Below, in pieces: positions 10,032 to 19,700 of a DNA stretch of 64,000 nt. Source of the stretch: Rhynchopus sp. YZ270_cl-10 (lineage: Eukaryota > Euglenozoa > Diplonemea > Diplonemida > Diplonemidae); contig OZ037886.1 in NCBI GenBank assembly GCA_964035575.1, forward strand, positions 930,001 through 994,000, in the 5' to 3' direction. Position 1 is the stretch's first letter; every line of letters starts with the position of its first letter. The notes under the pieces are model-generated. The model made no database searches and had not been told where the DNA came from. It worked only from the letters and a program-made list of their open reading frames with translations. The position numbers and the translations under genes were made by a program.

Positions 10032-11274
10032 ATGGCGGGTGTTGTGACAGCAGAAATGCGAAGAAAAAGTGGGGTGCTAGCATTGTATGTGCCATATTCT
10101 CTCTCTCTCTCCCTCTCCCTCTCCTCTCCCCACACAACCAAAAACTTTCCTTTTTATTTGCACTGTTTTCAACCTTTGGGTGATCTATGATCGTCTCCGT
10201 GGGACACGTAACAGGCTGTGAGAGCTTGTGAGAGCCTGTGAGAGCTTACTGAGAGCTAGTGGAAAAATCTCTCCCCGTTCATAGATCACCCAACCTTTGT
10301 ATGGGCACCATTAACCATCTGAGTCAGACTGATTCGTCTCTTGAGAGGTGGTCCGATCCTCTCTGCCTGGTCCAAAAGTCAGTCTGCCTCAGACTACAAA
10401 CCATGATTAACAATACACATCAGTCCATCATTTTTCAACCCTTTTCTCACCTTCATCAGATACCGAGCCACACTCAAGCAGGTCTCTCTTGTAAACGATC
10501 CTGCGAAGCGACAAGAATACGAGACCAAGCTGCGCGCCGGATACCGCGAGAAGGTTGGGATCGTGGAGGCTACGGAGGTAAAGGCGGCGTTGAAGTATGT
10601 CCCCTCTTTGTTCACCACGCCTACCCGAAGAATAGAAATTGTTTCGGCGACGTAGGTTCTCAGACGTATCTCACCTTTCTGTTTGTCGCATTGAATGTCG
10701 CCGCCATACAAGCGTTATTTTTTTTGTATTTCAATCCTTATCCTTAACCGTTCTTAAAATCTCTGTTATCTATCGATTCTTAATTTTTTGTTTCCATTTT
10801 TTCATTTTCTAAAACAGAGATGGGTTCGGCCGTCTAGGCTTCCTCCGTACAATCACCCCGCGAATAGACAGACGTGCCCGCGATGCGCAGAAGCAGAAGG
10901 AAACATATCGGATCCAGAGTGACTCGGTTGTTGCTGGGGTCACTGAGAAGAGACGTCCTATCAAGAACGTCATTAACGACTCTCCGGTGCATGACGTGGA
11001 TGCAGAGGCGGTCAAGCGGAAGGCGCTTGACCATCACTTCATGGGGGACACCTTCTGGAAGGACACAAGCAAGCAGGAGAGGAAGTGGGTCCCGTCGATG
11101 TGCCGTCCGCTCGAGGACGTTCTCTCTGAAGCATCGGACTTCCACAAGGATGCGCGGGAGGTAGAACCGCAACACCGTCAGGTGCGCAACCGTGTCGGCT
11201 CGCGTGGTGTCTGGCAAGAGCGTGCTCACTACAAAACTGCCCCGTGGGATGTGATGGAAGGTGGCTCCAATTAA
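10032..11274 (+). CDS. LYR-motif protein, three exons
   Basis: Exons 10032-10084, 10460-10594 and 10818-11274 join in frame to 214 residues, with GTATGT at both donors. Splicing exon 1 to exon 2 creates VLALYRATLKQ, a textbook LYR motif, followed by a helix with DPAKRQEYETKLRAGYRE that matches the second helix of Complex1_LYR proteins (Arg/Phe-rich 'RAGYRE' in place of the usual 'R..Fr.n'). LYR proteins act in mitochondria as complex I subunits, assembly factors or Fe-S cluster adaptors together with acyl carrier protein. This one is longer than the usual 90-130 residues; the extra 130 residues are charged and end in WDVMEGGSN. I cannot say which LYR subfamily it is. Intron 1 contains a 112-bp MITE. 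An acceptor AG is at 9939. Confidence 0.85.
10179..10290. mobile_element. 112-bp Mutator-like MITE with 9-bp target duplication
   Basis: GGTGATCTATGA at 10179-10190 is mirrored as TCATAGATCACC at 10279-10290. The 9-base sequence CAACCTTTG flanks both sides (10170-10178 and 10291-10299). A 9-bp duplication with short inverted ends is the hallmark of Mutator-like elements. The interior has four tandem TGAGAGCY units. It sits in intron 1 of the LYR gene. Confidence 0.85.
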
Positions 11275-11938
11275 AGATGGATTGCTTGTGGGGGGATGGG
11301 GTGTGATGGCTTTGCGGAAGAAGTGGAGATCGTGATATGGGGTAGCAAACCTTCCATTTATCTCAAGGGCCCTTCTGGCAAAAAAAAACCACAAAGGATG
11401 GAGGGTCTTTTTTTTTTGTCCATAGGAGATTGCGTGATAAGTATGCTTTCGGGTTGTAGTGTATAGCATCCTTTGGTAGACTGTCAATGCAAAAGAAAAG
11501 TAAAATGGGATAATGGATGCCCCTCTCTTTGTACACGGTACGGCCCTGCATATTAGCCTTGCTGCCTTTGGAAATTGGCAAAAAATTAAATCTCATTTTT
11601 TTTTTTTTGGCAAGCAGAATTGATGAGTAGCCCATGAACACCCCCCTTCAGGTTCTGTGAAGGGAGAGAAAAAAACGATTTTAGGCGTTCGAAGCACAGA
11701 GGCCTTAGGTTTATCTCAGCAATTTTTCTCTGTCTTTTTTTTCTGACTCACTTTGAAAACTGAGTACGTTAAAGATACCCTCCTCCTCCTCCTCCTCCTC
11801 CCTACTCCCCTTTTTTCATCACCTTCTCTCCCCTCTGCCTCTCTCCATTTCCTGACACATTCCCTGACATCTTTTTGCCACGTTTTCACCCCATTTTGCA
11901 ACCCCCTACCCTACCCCACATATATTCAACCAACACAG
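11275..11938. other. Intergenic stretch with long CT-rich tract
   Basis: No coding frame supported. From about 11780 the strand is extremely pyrimidine-rich and ends in the acceptor ACACAG at 11938 ahead of the kinase gene. Confidence 0.55.
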
Positions 11939-12010
11939 ACCTCCATTACACCAAAAAAGCACGATGCGATAGAACCCCATCTTGTAACAAAAAAGGAAAG
12001 GAAACAAAAA

Positions 12011-13550
12011 ATGATGCATCAACGACGATGCGTTCTGGCCTTCCTCATTGTTCTCACCATCGGCACTCTGGTCACTGTGTTCGGGTGGGAAGGGGCTGAG
12101 ACTTCGGTTGCTTTGCAGACATCGAGTTTAGTTCCTACTTCGTCTTCTTCTTCGTCTTCATCCTCCTCCACATCCTCCTCTTCCTCTTCTTCCTCTGAAG
12201 ACGCATCAACGCCTTGTATTGCAAAAGGAAGTGCAACCATATGTGAAGTCCAAGGCAATAAGCTTGCAATGAATTTTACCTTACCAGAGAGCTGTGGAAT
12301 TGATACTAAAGGGGCAGTGCGGGATGTAAAGTCTTTGCATCATGGGGTCTATTTAATTGTGTTGGAGCATGGGGGAAAGTATGTTATCAAACCTGAGTGC
12401 CGTCCGGCTGCGAAGTGGCATGGTCAACAGGGGTGGCCAGAGGCAGCGACGTACTCCCTGTCCACAACGCTCTTTGGGGAGAACAGTACTGCGCCGTGTG
12501 CTCGGGGTGTGGCGATCTATCTTCCCGACCGCTTCGTCTCCGTCATCCACTCTGACGGCTGTGGTCTTGATGTAAAAGGAGTACACGCAGACGGCCCCCC
12601 CTCCTCCCATACCCTTACCGGCATAGCCCTCTCATTCACCCCGCACGATGAAACTGTGTTAGACAAAGCGCTGACAAAGCCGGCAGTGTACAACCTGTTT
12701 GCACCAAAGGCAACTATCCCGGAAGGCAAGAAGCTCTTCCTCGGTGACGTATCCGACATTCTGATGATGGATTATATTACAATGAACGCAGATCGGGAGG
12801 ACAAAAATTGGTTTTATGTATGTCTCTTTTGAGGAATTTACAGTGCGTTTTACGGAATTATCTTAGTTTTATTTTTTTTGGGGGTGTCCGCAGAGATTCA
12901 CCAACGGATGACTGTATTGTGGATATCCTGCAGGGGTTTATAGGTGATGTAGTGTTTCCCTGGGGAGTGTCAGACCAGGTCTTTCCTTTGTATTACCTTG
13001 CAACCACCATTTTTGACAGGACCCAAACCGCAAGGGAAGGTTGGTGATGATGGACAACGGATGGGGCTACGTTGGGCACGACTACTCAGAGAGTGTGTGC
13101 ACAGTGCCTACGAAGTATCTGCAGTGTCCACCGGTCCTCCGGCACGTGGCGAAGTCGAAGGACTGCAAGCAGGGGAAGCTGCAGTTCTGTGTGTTCAGGG
13201 CAGGCACTGTGGCACGGGTGCGGAGTCTCCTTGAGGTGTGGCCCACACTGCAGCCTGTGTGGACCAAAGCGCTTGCAGCGGACCCGTTGATTGCATCCCT
13301 TGCGTCCTTCACGAAGTGGGAGGGCAAGGCTCCCAAGCACAACCCCGTCCGCGACGGCATGTACTCCACGACCCTAGCACGCTATTTCCACACGTGTCCA
13401 GGTCTCACCAAGGATAAGGCAACCACGGTACCACTCCAACAGCTCCTCGTGTGGGTCGCCCTCGGGGTGCAGGAAAGAATGAAGCGGCTGTTGGTTCACG
13501 TGGACAGCTGTGTTGAGAGGCACGGGGCAGAGCACGTGTTGCTCAGATAG
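12011..13550 (+). CDS. FAM20/four-jointed-like secretory-pathway kinase
   Basis: Exons 12011-12817 and 13020-13550 (donor GTATGT) give 445 residues. Residues 8-25 form a signal anchor, followed by a poly-Ser stem (about 43-63), so the product is a type II Golgi-type protein. The kinase fold shows VRDVKSLHHGVYLIVLEH, a nucleotide-binding Lys in KYVIKP, a probable paired Glu in WPEAATYSL, then the catalytic stretch DYITMNADRED (about 254-264), like D-x-x-x-G-N-x-D-R of FAM20, and the metal-binding DNGWG (281-285). A later LQFCVFRAGTVARV matches the CVFR-x-x-T-x-x-R segment of four-jointed (FJX1). Such enzymes phosphorylate secreted proteins or glycans. The substrate here is unknown. The first ATG that gives the anchor was chosen; an earlier open frame from 11753 is CT-rich leader. 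Confidence 0.85.
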
Positions 13551-13680
13551 AGGGGTGTGGGTGGGCGGGAGAGAGTAGATTTTAACCTACACAGAAGAAC
13601 GAAGAAAAAAATAGCTGGGTGGGTGTTTGAAGGTGATGTTTGTTCGGGGGGGGGGAGGGGAGGGAGGATGAGAGAATGTG

Positions 13681-13746
13681 CAGTACCTACCTCACCGGGT
13701 GAATGAAGACATCACTCTCCACGGTCCCTTAATGAGTACGATATAC
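13681..13746 (+). ncRNA. AGA-box single-hairpin RNA, copy 1 (box changed)
   Basis: It has the same hairpin core as the other copies, but the AGA box after the closing GTAC stem reads ATA and the upper stem has one mismatch. It may be a decaying first copy. Confidence 0.45.
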
Positions 13747-13781
13747 TTTCCTTCAGACGAACGACCTTCAGCAAAACAGCA

Positions 13782-13847
13782 CAGTACCTACCTCACCGGG
13801 TAAGTGACGACATCACTTTCCACGGTCCCTTAATGAGTACGAGACAC
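13782..13847 (+). ncRNA. AGA-box single-hairpin RNA, copy 2
   Basis: Closing stem GTAC/GTAC; pocket strands CTACCTC and CCCTTAATGA; lower part of the upper stem ACCG/CGGT plus GG/CC; apical stem AAGTGA/TCACTT; then G-AGA-CAC. This layout (one hairpin with an internal pocket and an AGA three bases before the end) is that of trypanosome and Euglena pseudouridylation guides. Confidence 0.6.
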
Positions 13848-13872
13848 TCCAAATGTGACACACAAAGCAGCA

Positions 13873-13938
13873 CAGTACCTACCTCACCGGGTGAGTGACG
13901 ACATCATTCTCCACGGTCCCTTAATGAGTACGAGATAC
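13873..13938 (+). ncRNA. AGA-box single-hairpin RNA, copy 3
   Basis: Apical stem GAGTGA/TCATTC (one G-T wobble); otherwise as copy 2. AGA box followed by TAC. Confidence 0.6.
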
Positions 13939-13975
13939 TCCCCTCTTTCTGTCGTGACCAGCATCAAGCACAGCA

Positions 13976-14041
13976 CAGTACCTACCTCACCGGGTAAGTG
14001 TCGACATCACTTTCCACGGTCCCTTAATGAGTACGAGACAC
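13976..14041 (+). ncRNA. AGA-box single-hairpin RNA, copy 4
   Basis: Apical stem AAGTG/CACTT with a TCGACAT loop; pocket strands unchanged. AGA box followed by CAC. Confidence 0.6.
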
Positions 14042-14066
14042 TCCAAACGTGACACACAAAGCAGCA

Positions 14067-14132
14067 CAGTACCTACCTCACCGGGTGAATGAAGACATCA
14101 TTCTCCACGGTCCCTTAATGAGTACGAGATAC
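14067..14132 (+). ncRNA. AGA-box single-hairpin RNA, copy 5
   Basis: Apical stem GAATGA/TCATTC with an AGACA loop; pocket strands unchanged. AGA box followed by TAC. Confidence 0.6.
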
Positions 14133-14168
14133 TCCCCTCTTCCGTCATGGTCAACATCAAGCACAGCA

Positions 14169-14234
14169 CAGTACCTACCTCACCGGGTAAGTGTCGACAT
14201 CACTTTCCACGGTCCCTTAATGAGTACGAGATAC
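14169..14234 (+). ncRNA. AGA-box single-hairpin RNA, copy 6
   Basis: Apical stem AAGTG/CACTT as in copy 4; AGA box followed by TAC. It ends 142 bases before the acceptor of the next gene. Confidence 0.6.
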
Positions 14235-14403
14235 TTTCCTTTGAGCTGTGAAAGCTGTGCCAGCCATTCAGCCCTGAATGGATAGGAGGCACATGGTCTT
14301 CTCTCTCTGCGGAGAAATGCTACCCATCACACCACAATAGCAACAACAACACAACACGACACCATCACCACACCAGGATACCACACACTTGAGAAAGAAA
14401 GCA

Positions 14404-16080
14404 ATGTCTTCGTCGATGGAAAAGATTGTGATGCGCCAGCTGAAGCAGCTTGCAGAGAACCCTATTGAGGGTGTGTGTGCTGCGCCTGCAGAGGATGGGA
14501 ACCTGCGGGAGATCCACTGCACTGTGGTGGGGCCGCCTGGGACAAAGTACGAGGGGGTGGCGATCCACTTTGTGCTTGAGCTGGATGAGCAGTACCCTGT
14601 GAAGGCGCCGCATGCGTTCTTTGTGACGCACATCACGTACCACGGGGGTGCGGAGGTGCGCGACGACAAGGGGCGGATTGCGGTGTGCCTGAACCTGTTT
14701 GGGAACTTTGGGTTTGTGCACACGGAGTGGGGGAAGTCGGCTGAGGGGTGGTCTGCTGCGTACACTCTGGAGACGGTGCTTGTGCAGATGCAAAGTGTGC
14801 TGCACGACGACTACCTTGCGCAGGACCGGGAAAGTGTGGCGAAGACGAAGAAGGCGGCGGCGTCTGTGAAGTGCAACTGCGGACACACTGCGTCGTGCCC
14901 GTACCCAGCCATCCCGACTGCGGCAGATGTGGCGGCGGCGCTGTCGGTGCAGCGCGAGCGTGGTGTGGGTGCTGTTGGCGGGGCCGACGCAGCTGCGCCG
15001 ACGTGCTATGTGTCTGGGGTGAAGTACAACGAAGGCGGGTGTGTGATGGGACTCGGGGTGTGCGTGGCACGCAACGGGTCCGTCACGACACCTGCGGAGT
15101 ACCTGAGTTTGGATGCGTTCAAGGGTGGGGCACAGCGGAGCAGCGACAATGTGAAGGAGTTCAAGCACTTCCTGCCGCTGTCGATTGATGCGGAGCACCA
15201 CAAGCGTGCTGTCGGGGGTCAGGAGGACGGAGAAGGGGAAGGGGAAGGGAAGCCGTCCCGCGAACTGACAACAACAATGGCACAGGTGTGTGGAGAGGTG
15301 TACAAGCGCCACGGACTGGGAGGTGCGCTGGCGTCTGTGTGTGGGCAGATGATGACAGGGCTTGTGGTGGAGGTGATGAACCAGAAGGGTGGGGGGAAGA
15401 CGTCGGACAGGTTCATCGACTGCTACTTCCAGCTGCTGCTGCTGCTGGAGCGTGTGGACGTGGCGACAAAGGGGAAGGTGCGTGCGTACGTGCGTGAGGA
15501 GCTGCTGCGGCCGTTTGTGGAGACGCCTGCTGCACGCGGGAAGGACAAGACACCGAATCTGGGGACGCTGCTGGCGCTGCTGCCGCTGTCGGGGTACACG
15601 TGGGCAGAGGTGCGGGAGCCGATGTGCTTTGAGGTGGGTGCACGGAATGTGTTCTGGGTGGTGGAGGGGCCACGCAGCGAGGGCCCGCATCCGGAGCTGA
15701 AGAACGAGGATGCGCCTGAGCGCTGCGCGAAGATGTTTGCGGCAACAGGTGTGTCGCGCAAGCTCGTGTGCTTCCAGCGCCGTTTTCTGGAGATTGCGGC
15801 TGCGGTGGACGTGGACACACTGGAGAAGGGACACGGGTGTGTGGACGAGGCTACGAAGCAGCTCATCAAGCGCACCCACGAGGAGGTGGGGGCAATGCAG
15901 ACATGGGACGAGCACCACGCCTTCCTCGGACTTGAGCAGCTCTCGGACGCAGCACACACACAGCGTCTGGTGGAGGAGATGCGTCGCAGTGCAGCTGCAG
16001 GCTACCATGGCGGGCGTGGTGGGAAGAAGGGCGGCAAAGGCGGCAAGGGCAAAGGAAAGGGTGGCAAGGGTCGCTACTGA
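14404..16080 (+). CDS. E2 ubiquitin-conjugating-like protein with long C-terminus
   Basis: One intronless frame of 558 residues. Residues 5-140 have the UBC fold: the VGPPGTKYEGVAIHF strand pair, EQYPVKAPHAFF (the YP-x-x-PP-x-x-F segment), GRIAVCLNL with Cys95 in the position of the catalytic cysteine, and EGWSAAYTLETVLVQMQSVL matching W-S-x-x-x-T-L-x-x-V-L. The usual HPN motif before the cysteine is replaced by TYHGG, so the oxyanion Asn seems absent, and there is an insertion between the Cys and W-S. Residues 165-540 are unlike anything I know, helical, with CNCGH and CPYP near the start. The tail is a Gly/Lys-rich basic stretch. Start: ATG 14404, after the acceptor at 14376; an upstream TTG is not used. 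Confidence 0.85.
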   Translation: MSSSMEKIVMRQLKQLAENPIEGVCAAPAEDGNLREIHCTVVGPPGTKYEGVAIHFVLELDEQYPVKAPHAFFVTHITYHGGAEVRDDKGRIAVCLNLFGNFGFVHTEWGKSAEGWSAAYTLETVLVQMQSVLHDDYLAQDRESVAKTKKAAASVKCNCGHTASCPYPAIPTAADVAAALSVQRERGVGAVGGADAAAPTCYVSGVKYNEGGCVMGLGVCVARNGSVTTPAEYLSLDAFKGGAQRSSDNVKEFKHFLPLSIDAEHHKRAVGGQEDGEGEGEGKPSRELTTTMAQVCGEVYKRHGLGGALASVCGQMMTGLVVEVMNQKGGGKTSDRFIDCYFQLLLLLERVDVATKGKVRAYVREELLRPFVETPAARGKDKTPNLGTLLALLPLSGYTWAEVREPMCFEVGARNVFWVVEGPRSEGPHPELKNEDAPERCAKMFAATGVSRKLVCFQRRFLEIAAAVDVDTLEKGHGCVDEATKQLIKRTHEEVGAMQTWDEHHAFLGLEQLSDAAHTQRLVEEMRRSAAAGYHGGRGGKKGGKGGKGKGKGGKGRY

Positions 16081-16666
16081 TGAGGATGATGACAAATCTC
16101 CCACTCCCTCTCTCTCTCTCACTCTAACCTTCTTGGATGAGCAACAGTTCGTGTCATGCGAACCTGCTCTCTGAGACACTTTCCCCTCTTTTTTGATGTG
16201 TGTGCACGAGAGACACATTCATTATCATCTTGCAAAGTGTGTTTTCGTTCCAACGTTTTGTTTTTCTGGCTGTGGATATTCGGACACAACCCATGATTCT
16301 TCACAGAGTGAGTCAATCAGTTGACACTCTCACTTCAACAACGATATTTTAACAACATTTCTTTTATTACCACAACACCACTTATCTTTGAAGCTTTCTC
16401 GCCTTTTTTGGTTCAACCCCTTCCCCATTTCTTGGATGTGCACATGAGGCACATTCATCTGAATCAATTTTATTTCTATATTTTTTCTAACCTTCGCACA
16501 ATATTAGCACACGCCACCCTGCTGCTCCCTGATCTGGGTGCTGTACGGGAAGGCGAACAACACACAACCTCTCTCACCCTCACCCACAGTGTGAGAACAT
16601 AACCACTCTTCAATAAGAACACACCCACCCACCCACCCACTCCTCCATTGAGAACACACTATTCAT
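16081..16666. other. 3' region with two E-type hairpin repeats
   Basis: No coding frame. E-type repeats lie at about 16197-16235 (GTGCACGAGAGACACATTC) and 16434-16470 (TGTGC-ACATGAG-GCACA stem-loop). A run of CCCA repeats is at 16623-16641. Confidence 0.55.
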
Positions 16667-16739
16667 ACACGACGGGACCTAGTGACAAGGGAAATGACAT
16701 GTCATTTCACTTGTCACTTGTCACTGGGTCCCGTCGTGT
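16667..16739. promoter_or_regulatory. Near-palindrome in the leader of the K+ channel gene
   Basis: ACACGACGGGACC (16667-16679) pairs with GGTCCCGTCGTGT (16727-16739), and the centre GAAATGACATGTCATTTC (16691-16708) is an exact 18-base palindrome. GTGACAA occurs once in the left arm and as a tandem pair, in complement, in the right. As DNA it could be a dyad binding site; as RNA it is a long hairpin. It lies upstream of the acceptor at 16774, so it would be removed from the mature mRNA if trans-splicing occurs there. Confidence 0.75.
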
Positions 16740-16777
16740 ACCCCCTCTGCCCCCCTCCCACACAACAACCCCAGGGA

Positions 16778-19700
16778 ATGAATGGAAGACCTTTGTCACG
16801 TATTCCTAAGAGACAAAATTCACGTAGAAGCGTCGTAAAGTATGACGACGAGGAGAGCGTTCTGTACAGCGAACGCGATGTGAGTGGGGGCGAGGAGGAG
16901 GATGAGGCCTCGGGGGGGTTTTCGGGGTGCGTCACTGTGGGAACCGCGTTTTCTCCGAGGGGCGAATCACCGGCTGCGGGGACACCTGCTGCAGGGAACA
17001 CACCTTCTTGCTCCTTCGCTACCGCTTCTCCGACCCTTGGCCCTTCATCTCCTGTACACAAACGGCTCGATGCTTCCAGCTCCAACATCACTGCCGCACA
17101 GAAGCCTACTACCCGACCCGAATCACTCAATGCACTTTCCCTCTCCGTCACCATGAAGGACACCATGACGGAAGGGGACGACGAAGAGCTCTCTGAGTCT
17201 TACGTCGGCCCCTCTATGCGACCACGGAAGTACGCCAGATCCGCCATCACGCAGTCTGAGGCAGGGTTTTCCTACTATGAAGACCCACCAACGCTTGCAC
17301 AGAAGGTGAACAGTTTTATGAATACACGGCCGGTTGCGTTGTTCTTCATGTTGTTGATCATTCTATCTACCCTAGCATTCCTCCTAGAAACCGTTCCAGA
17401 GCTCTCTTCCGACCCAGACTACGGCGACCCTGCAAGGGAATGCCCCTGGTTTTGCATTGAAACGGTCTTTATCTTTTTCTTTACGCTGGAGTATATCCTC
17501 CGGTGGGGGTCTGCGAACGATCCAGTGTTGTTTCCCTTTGAGGCATTCAATATTGTTGATGTTGTTGCCATTGCGCCGTACTACGTCGAGCTTTTGGCAA
17601 GCCAATTTGAAAATCCGTGCAGAGACATAGACGACTCCTCTGGAGGGTCTGGAGAGGATTTGGTTGATCTTCGGTTTATTAGGGTGATCCGTCTTGCTAG
17701 GGTGTTCAGGGTTTTGAAGCTGACGAGTCGTGTCTCGGCGACCACGGTGTTGGTGGCGACGTTTAAAAACAGTGCTGCTGCGCTGATGGTACCAGGGTTT
17801 TTTTTGCTTATTGGGATTGTGGTCTGGGCGAGCCTGATGCATCTAGCTGAGGTAGGCAACTATGAAACCGAAGGGGTAGAGGAGGCAGGGTTTTATGTAA
17901 CAAACTCTTTGGGGAATAAAGTGCCGTCTCTGTTTAAGAGCATTCCCGATGCGCTGTGGTGGGCGATTGTGACCTCAACCACAGTAGGGTACGGTGATAT
18001 GTACCCGCAGACGTCTGCTGGCAAGGCGATTAATTCGTTTGCAATGATATTTGGTGTGCTCTTCTTTGCAATGCCGATTGCGATTGTTGGGAATGAGTTT
18101 ACCAAGGCGTGGGCAGAAAAGAAGCGGTTCGACCTGGAGCAAGCAGACAAGCAAGACGCATTAGAAGCAGACGCTGAGACATCACGGCTCGAACCCTGCA
18201 CAAAAAACTGGGGAGAGAAGGAAGTCAAACACTTCCGCCTCTTTTTTTCAGGCCTGAACTGCACAGAATCTGGCTTCATGGGGCTAACCCGAGCAGAAAT
18301 GGCGGAAGGCACCAAAGTAGGTGTAAAAGACCCAGAAAAGCTCATCCCACAACACTTTAATTGGGCATTGTTCTCAGCAAAAGCGAAGAAGATTGCGTCG
18401 CAACTGGCGACATCTGATTTCTGCCTTCTTGCCGAGGACGCACCAGACCTTTCTGGAGAGTACATCCGTACTGACGTCTCGTCTAAGGTGTGGGAACGTG
18501 TTGATCGACGTGCTTGTCTGATCTCATGTGAAGGGCATTGGCTAATAACAAAGAAGGGGACGTCGTTTCCACGGCTGCGTTCGAAGGAGAAGCATAGGGG
18601 GTCTTTGCCGTCGCTGAAAACGCATTGGCTGTTGGAGACTGATGCAGATGAGTTCACCCCATCTACGGCGAAGCTTGCTCCCGAACGCACAGAGCTGACG
18701 ATGATAAAGGAACCTGACACCTTCATGTCTGACCTAGAGTTTCGGGATTCCGAGGATGGTCTCGTGTTAATGCATGCAGAGCAAGAGCAGCACAAAATCT
18801 TCGTCGGACGCAAAGTCATGGGATTCAACTCCACAGAAGAAATTCTTGTCTACACACACCCCGAATCAAAGGTCTCACTCAAGTTCGCACCAAAAATAAA
18901 ATCCGATCCTTCGCTAGTCGATCTTGCCTACAAGGTCTTTCATATGCACCGTGCGCAAGGTCCGCAAGCCCGCAGATATAATGATTCGCGAGAAGAGAAA
19001 AACACTCAGATGTACACCCGCGACTTTGTGGTCCAACTGTACCATCATCTGGGGTTTGCACGTCTGCCTACAGGGTTCCGGAGCAGGGCTGGGCTTAAAA
19101 TTACTATGGGTGGTATGACTGGGGGGCGTGAGTTTGTGTTCACATCTGACTCAGACCTGGCGATATATGGGTTGGGTCCGGGGTCGGTGAACCCTGTATA
19201 CATCATTGGAACAAAGGTGTGTGTCATGAATGAATGTGAGAAGATGGGGCAGATCGCTGGGGAGCTGTTGGTGCTTGCACAGAACTACTTCATTGCGACG
19301 GACCGGAGGTGTTCGCAGCGGGTCTTCCTGGTGGCGTACCGTGGGACGGACGTGCGGTTCTATTCTGCGCATTTTAGTATTGAATATTTGAATTCAATCT
19401 CGCTTGGACAGCGCCCCGCTGAAGAAGAAGCGATAGAGATCTTCACGTACCCGAACCGTGGCAGCAATGAGGGTCTCGCCTCGTGGCCGGATACCATCAA
19501 AGAGCGTGACACCTCAAATGAGTTCCGTTTGACGTTCCCTGCGCGGGACCACCCTTTAGAGTTGGATGTGGATGACAATCCGTTGCGGGTGATTAGCATC
19601 GATCCTATACACACACCAGGGTTGCAGGCGGGGCACCGCATCCATGCGGTGAATGAGGAGACCGTGACGTGTGTGGAGGAGCTGGAGGCGAAGCTGGAGG

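Larger units (their letters stand above)
13681..14234 (+). repeat. Tandem array of six 66-nt hairpin units
   Basis: Units start at 13681, 13782, 13873, 13976, 14067 and 14169; spacing alternates between about 91 and 102, so a dimer of about 194 bp is the repeated block. Two further units lie at 56298 and 56399. The array lies between the kinase gene and the E2-like gene. Confidence 0.95.

Noticed and set aside
11753-12010. N-terminal extension of the secretory kinase
   Set aside because: The stretch is a CT-rich tract with the acceptor at 11938; starting at 12011 gives an ideal signal anchor.
12818-13019. Small RNA in the kinase intron (GTGATGT as a C box)
   Set aside because: No D box or terminal stem accompanies it.
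13681-14234. CRISPR array
   Set aside because: Spacers are not unique but alternate between two related linkers, repeats are 66 nt with a eukaryotic gene context, and the unit folds as an AGA-box hairpin.
14365-16218. 617-codon open frame on the minus strand opposite the E2-like gene
   Set aside because: It mirrors strong third-position bias of the + strand gene, reads as His/Arg/Leu-rich sequence without domains, and lacks an upstream acceptor.
16682-16777. N-terminal extension of the K+ channel through the palindrome
   Set aside because: The frame is open by chance; the first codons would lie in the palindrome and upstream of the acceptor at 16774.
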